Source: CmP2 sp052084925
GTDB taxonomy: Bacteria; Actinomycetota; Actinomycetes; Actinomycetales; Micrococcaceae
DNA: 64,000 nt
Assembly (NCBI GenBank): GCA_052084925.1
Contig: JBQDEV010000002.1
Location: 186,001 to 250,000, forward strand
Reading direction: 5' to 3'
Positions within the stretch are counted from its first letter, which is position 1, and each line of letters opens with the position of its first letter. Shown in pieces: positions 61,583 to 64,000 of this stretch. The translations under genes and the position numbers were made by a program. The notes beneath the pieces are model-generated. The model did not search any database. It worked only from the letters and a program-made list of their open reading frames with translations, and was not told the origin of the DNA.

Positions 61583-63151
61583 TCAATCGAGCATCCGAGT
61601 GGCCATTCTTTCGCCGAGCAGAACTGCTGTGAGAGCGGGGCCTCGACTAGGTACATCTGGAAGCACCGAGGTGTCGATGACACGCAATCCGTCCGTTCCG
61701 TGGACCCGACCGTCCTCGGACGTGACTGTTCCGCGGCGGTCATGCGGTCCCATGGGTGCTGAGCCGCACAAGTGCACCGCGGTCCCGACCTGCTGGAGCA
61801 TCCATCGGTCCAGTCCAGCGTCGTCGTTGCATATCTGCGGCAGTCGGTCGGCGTCGACCCAGTCATTAAGTGGCTCCGAGCGCAGCAGAGTGTCTGCCGT
61901 CCGCAGGCCTTCACGCATTCGGCGCCGGTCTTCGAGTTCTTGAAGGTGGTGGTAGCGCACGCTGGGCGGGGTCTGCGGGTCGGCGGAGACCAGTTCCAGG
62001 CGGCCGCGGCTGTGCGGCCGTTGCAGGGCCACTATGATCGCCAGCTCCGTTCCGCTCGGTGCTCCGGCGAGCACAGAGAAAGGTTTGAGCAGTGGGAGAA
62101 TCTCGAGGTCGCCGGGGGTGGTCGATCCATGGGCGGTCCAATTCATCGCCCATGCAAAGAGCGGGTCCTCTGCGTTGGGGCGGAGCGGACGACGCAACGG
62201 GGCGGTGAGCATCATGTCGGGGTGTTCGGACACAGAAGCTCCTACGCCGGGAAGGTCGACCAGTGGTTTCACCCCGATTCTCTCCAGCGCGCGTGCTGGG
62301 CCAATACCGGAGAGTTGCAGCAGCTGAGGGGATCGCACGGGACCGGCCGCGAGCACCACTTCGCCGGCGCGGATCCTATGCAGGCGTCCGTCGATGACAG
62401 CTTCCACGCCGGTGGCACGAGTGCCCTCCATCAGCACCCGTTGCACCTCGGCTCCACCGATCAGGGTGAGACGGGGGCGGGTGAGCGCCGGCAGTAGGTA
62501 CGCGAGTGCCGTGTTGATGCGCTCCCCGCCCTCCACATTCAGCGGCAGGGCGCCGTGTCCGTCACTCGTGTCGATGTCATTCAGGTCGGTCTGCTGCGGG
62601 TATCCGGATGCGGCAGCGGCAGCGGCGAACGCGTGCGCCACGGGGGAGTGGTTGAACGCCGAGCGATCGACCGGCATCGGTCCTGAGTCGCCGTGGTGGC
62701 GATCAGCACCGAACTGCAGGTCTCGTTCCAAGGCACAGAGCTCCGCTTCTACCAGCGTCGGGTCCCAGGAGGGATTTCCGGCGTCGGCCCAACGTTGCAG
62801 ATCGGTGCGCCGGGGGCGGACGAAATAGGCGCCGTTGACGGAGGTGGATCCACCGGCGCCCTGCCCTCGTCCGACATCGTAGGGCCGCCCCGGGACCACC
62901 TCGGCGCGATGCCACCAAGTGTGGGGACCGGGCCCGATCACGGTCGGCAGGAGCCCCGGGTCCAGGGTCGCGAGCGGGAAATCTCGTCGCGTGCGGGGGA
63001 CTGGCCCTGCATCCAGGCCCAGGACGGAGAGGGAGGATTCCTCACTGAGCCGGGCGGCGAAGGGTGCACCAGCGCCACCGAGCCCGACGATCACCACATC
63101 GACGGACAACGGAACAGCCAAGGGAATATCGGACGGTCTCGAGTTGTGCAT
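61583..63151 (-). CDS. mftG: GMC-family FAD oxidoreductase MftG
   Basis: Proposed mycofactocinol dehydrogenase that passes electrons from reduced mycofactocin to the respiratory chain. The 522 residues have the GMC layout: ADP-binding VDVVIVGLGGAGAPFAARL (17-35), GRGQGAGGSTSVNGAYFVR, VVLAAGPVRSPQLLQLSGIGPA, and C-terminal VHLCGSAPMG (His) and GLRVIDTSVLPDV. Here it lies upstream of mftA instead of after mftF. It begins 8 bp after the outer iclR gene. Confidence 0.91.
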   Translation of the reverse strand: MHNSRPSDIPLAVPLSVDVVIVGLGGAGAPFAARLSEESSLSVLGLDAGPVPRTRRDFPLATLDPGLLPTVIGPGPHTWWHRAEVVPGRPYDVGRGQGAGGSTSVNGAYFVRPRRTDLQRWADAGNPSWDPTLVEAELCALERDLQFGADRHHGDSGPMPVDRSAFNHSPVAHAFAAAAAASGYPQQTDLNDIDTSDGHGALPLNVEGGERINTALAYLLPALTRPRLTLIGGAEVQRVLMEGTRATGVEAVIDGRLHRIRAGEVVLAAGPVRSPQLLQLSGIGPARALERIGVKPLVDLPGVGASVSEHPDMMLTAPLRRPLRPNAEDPLFAWAMNWTAHGSTTPGDLEILPLLKPFSVLAGAPSGTELAIIVALQRPHSRGRLELVSADPQTPPSVRYHHLQELEDRRRMREGLRTADTLLRSEPLNDWVDADRLPQICNDDAGLDRWMLQQVGTAVHLCGSAPMGPHDRRGTVTSEDGRVHGTDGLRVIDTSVLPDVPSRGPALTAVLLGERMATRMLD

Positions 63152-63159
63152 GGCACAGT

Positions 63160-63984
63160 TCAGGTGGCATAGGGGCGGTAGGGGCGCTCATCGGCTGCGC
63201 CGCGCGGTGAGGGTGCGCCCAAAGCGCGCGACAAGGCTCGAGCGGTGGCGGCCACGGTGGGCAACACGTTCATCGGAGTGTGAGGTCCGTTCCGTTTCAG
63301 GGTCACGCTCACCGCGGCGATCTCGCGATTGCGGGGGCCGCGCACTGGCAGGCCGACGGCGCAGGCCCCTACTGTGATGGAATCGTTGAGCACGGCGAAA
63401 CCAGTGCGTCGAACTTCGGAGAGCATTTTGCGCAGGACCTCCACGTCCGTGATGGTGTGCTCCGTGTAACGCTTCAACCGCCCTGAAAGGGCTTCGTCAC
63501 GCACCTGCGGTGGGGCGAACGCCAGTAGTACCATCCCAGTGGCCGTGGTGTGCAGCGGCCAGCGCCCGCCGAGGCGACTGAGCACGTGGGCACCCTGCTG
63601 CTGCTGGAGATCGTCGATATAGACGACGTCGAGCTGATCGCGGATGGATAAGTGTACGTTGGCGTTGATCGCGGCCTGCAGGTCCGAGAGATATGGGCCG
63701 GCCACGGCCTGCAGATGAAGAATCTGCGGTTCCAGCGAACCGAGCTCCAGCACTCGCATACCGATGGTGTAGTGCCCCGACGGTGTGCGTTCAAGCGCGC
63801 CCCACTCCACAAGCTCGCCCACGAGGCGGTGTGTGGTGCTGAGGGTCAGCTCGGCCCGTCGGCTAATCTCGCTGAGGCTCAGTTCGAGGTGATCTTGATC
63901 GAAAGTGTCGAGGATCGAGAGTAGCCGGCCGGCGGCGGTGCGCTGGCCCGCGTCGATGACGGCGTCAGCATCGTCCTTCGGCAA
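63160..63984 (-). CDS. IclR-family transcriptional regulator (outer copy, 5' end near window edge)
   Basis: A 274-residue IclR regulator: winged helix LSLSEISRRAELTLSTTHRLVGELVEWGAL and effector domain with LHTTATGMVLLAF and GFAVLNDSITVGACAVGLPV. It aligns throughout with the 55238 product. The only start codon in the window is TTG 63984, and the frame stays open to 64000, so the true start may lie outside. It is co-transcribed with mftG and replaces the TetR-type MftR normally found with these genes. Confidence 0.9.
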   Translation of the reverse strand: MPKDDADAVIDAGQRTAAGRLLSILDTFDQDHLELSLSEISRRAELTLSTTHRLVGELVEWGALERTPSGHYTIGMRVLELGSLEPQILHLQAVAGPYLSDLQAAINANVHLSIRDQLDVVYIDDLQQQQGAHVLSRLGGRWPLHTTATGMVLLAFAPPQVRDEALSGRLKRYTEHTITDVEVLRKMLSEVRRTGFAVLNDSITVGACAVGLPVRGPRNREIAAVSVTLKRNGPHTPMNVLPTVAATARALSRALGAPSPRGAADERPYRPYAT

Positions 63985-64000
63985 GCTCGGTCGTTGGTTC

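Noticed and set aside
1..64000. tRNA, rRNA, CRISPR arrays, insertion sequences or prophage genes
   Set aside because: No tRNA T-arm/acceptor pairing, regularly spaced repeats, transposase or integrase frames were seen in the window.

Overview
The window comes from a high-GC Gram-positive bacterium, most likely an actinobacterium of the order Micrococcales. The evidence is strong G/C third-position bias, many GTG/TTG starts, an actinobacterial-type SAM-IV riboswitch, a DUF222-HNH (13E12-type) nuclease, a mycofactocin cluster, and many genes whose start codon lies 6-7 nt after a TANNNT -10 box (leaderless transcripts). Genus cannot be fixed from this sequence alone. One 10-N assembly gap (20546-20555) sits in a damaged stretch.

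Layout. 1-17900: a BCCT osmolyte transporter cut by the left edge; p-aminobenzoate genes (aminotransferase IV plus fused PabA-PabB); a phosphotransferase and a CPBP protease on divergent leaderless promoters; a glyoxalase-like protein; HrpB helicase; a SAM-IV riboswitch followed by metY and metX; an SGNH hydrolase; a DUF222-HNH nuclease; an esterase. 18000-26000: a wall-anchored 5'-nucleotidase, the assembly scar, an S4 protein, glycyl-tRNA synthetase, GNAT, YibE/F and a thiolase. 26000-38950: two paralogous membrane-anchored proteins flanking a small secreted protein of unusual composition; a methyltransferase; an LLM flavin oxidoreductase; TetR plus a YhgE/Pip-type membrane protein; an ECF sigma factor coupled to a Ser/Thr kinase; and an envelope cluster of lipoproteins with OmpA-like domains, one interrupted by an in-frame TGA. 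39000-41670: dusB and dgt.

41679-64000 is the accessory region. An aldehyde dehydrogenase gene diverges from a long plus-strand operon: two-subunit transketolase, zinc dehydrogenase, ribose-type ABC transporter, SDR, tagatose/psicose-epimerase-family isomerase and an NrtR-type regulator. An aryl-alcohol-type dehydrogenase and a thioredoxin reductase follow. No sugar kinase is present, so this looks like uptake and transketolase cleavage of an unusual ketose or polyol, with aldehyde and alcohol dehydrogenases handling the products.

The minus strand from 63984 to 55238 carries a complete mycofactocin system in the order iclR-mftG-mftA-mftB-mftC-mftD-mftE-mftF-iclR. The 41-residue precursor MftA ends in IDGMCGVY. 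MftG precedes MftA, and two paralogous IclR regulators flank the cluster where a TetR-type MftR is usual. A 7-4-7 palindrome (ATGTGAG-N4-CTCACAT) at the promoter of the inner iclR recurs in imperfect form at the transketolase promoter and upstream of the aldehyde dehydrogenase, suggesting that the two systems are co-regulated and that the redox cofactor serves the sugar/alcohol pathway.
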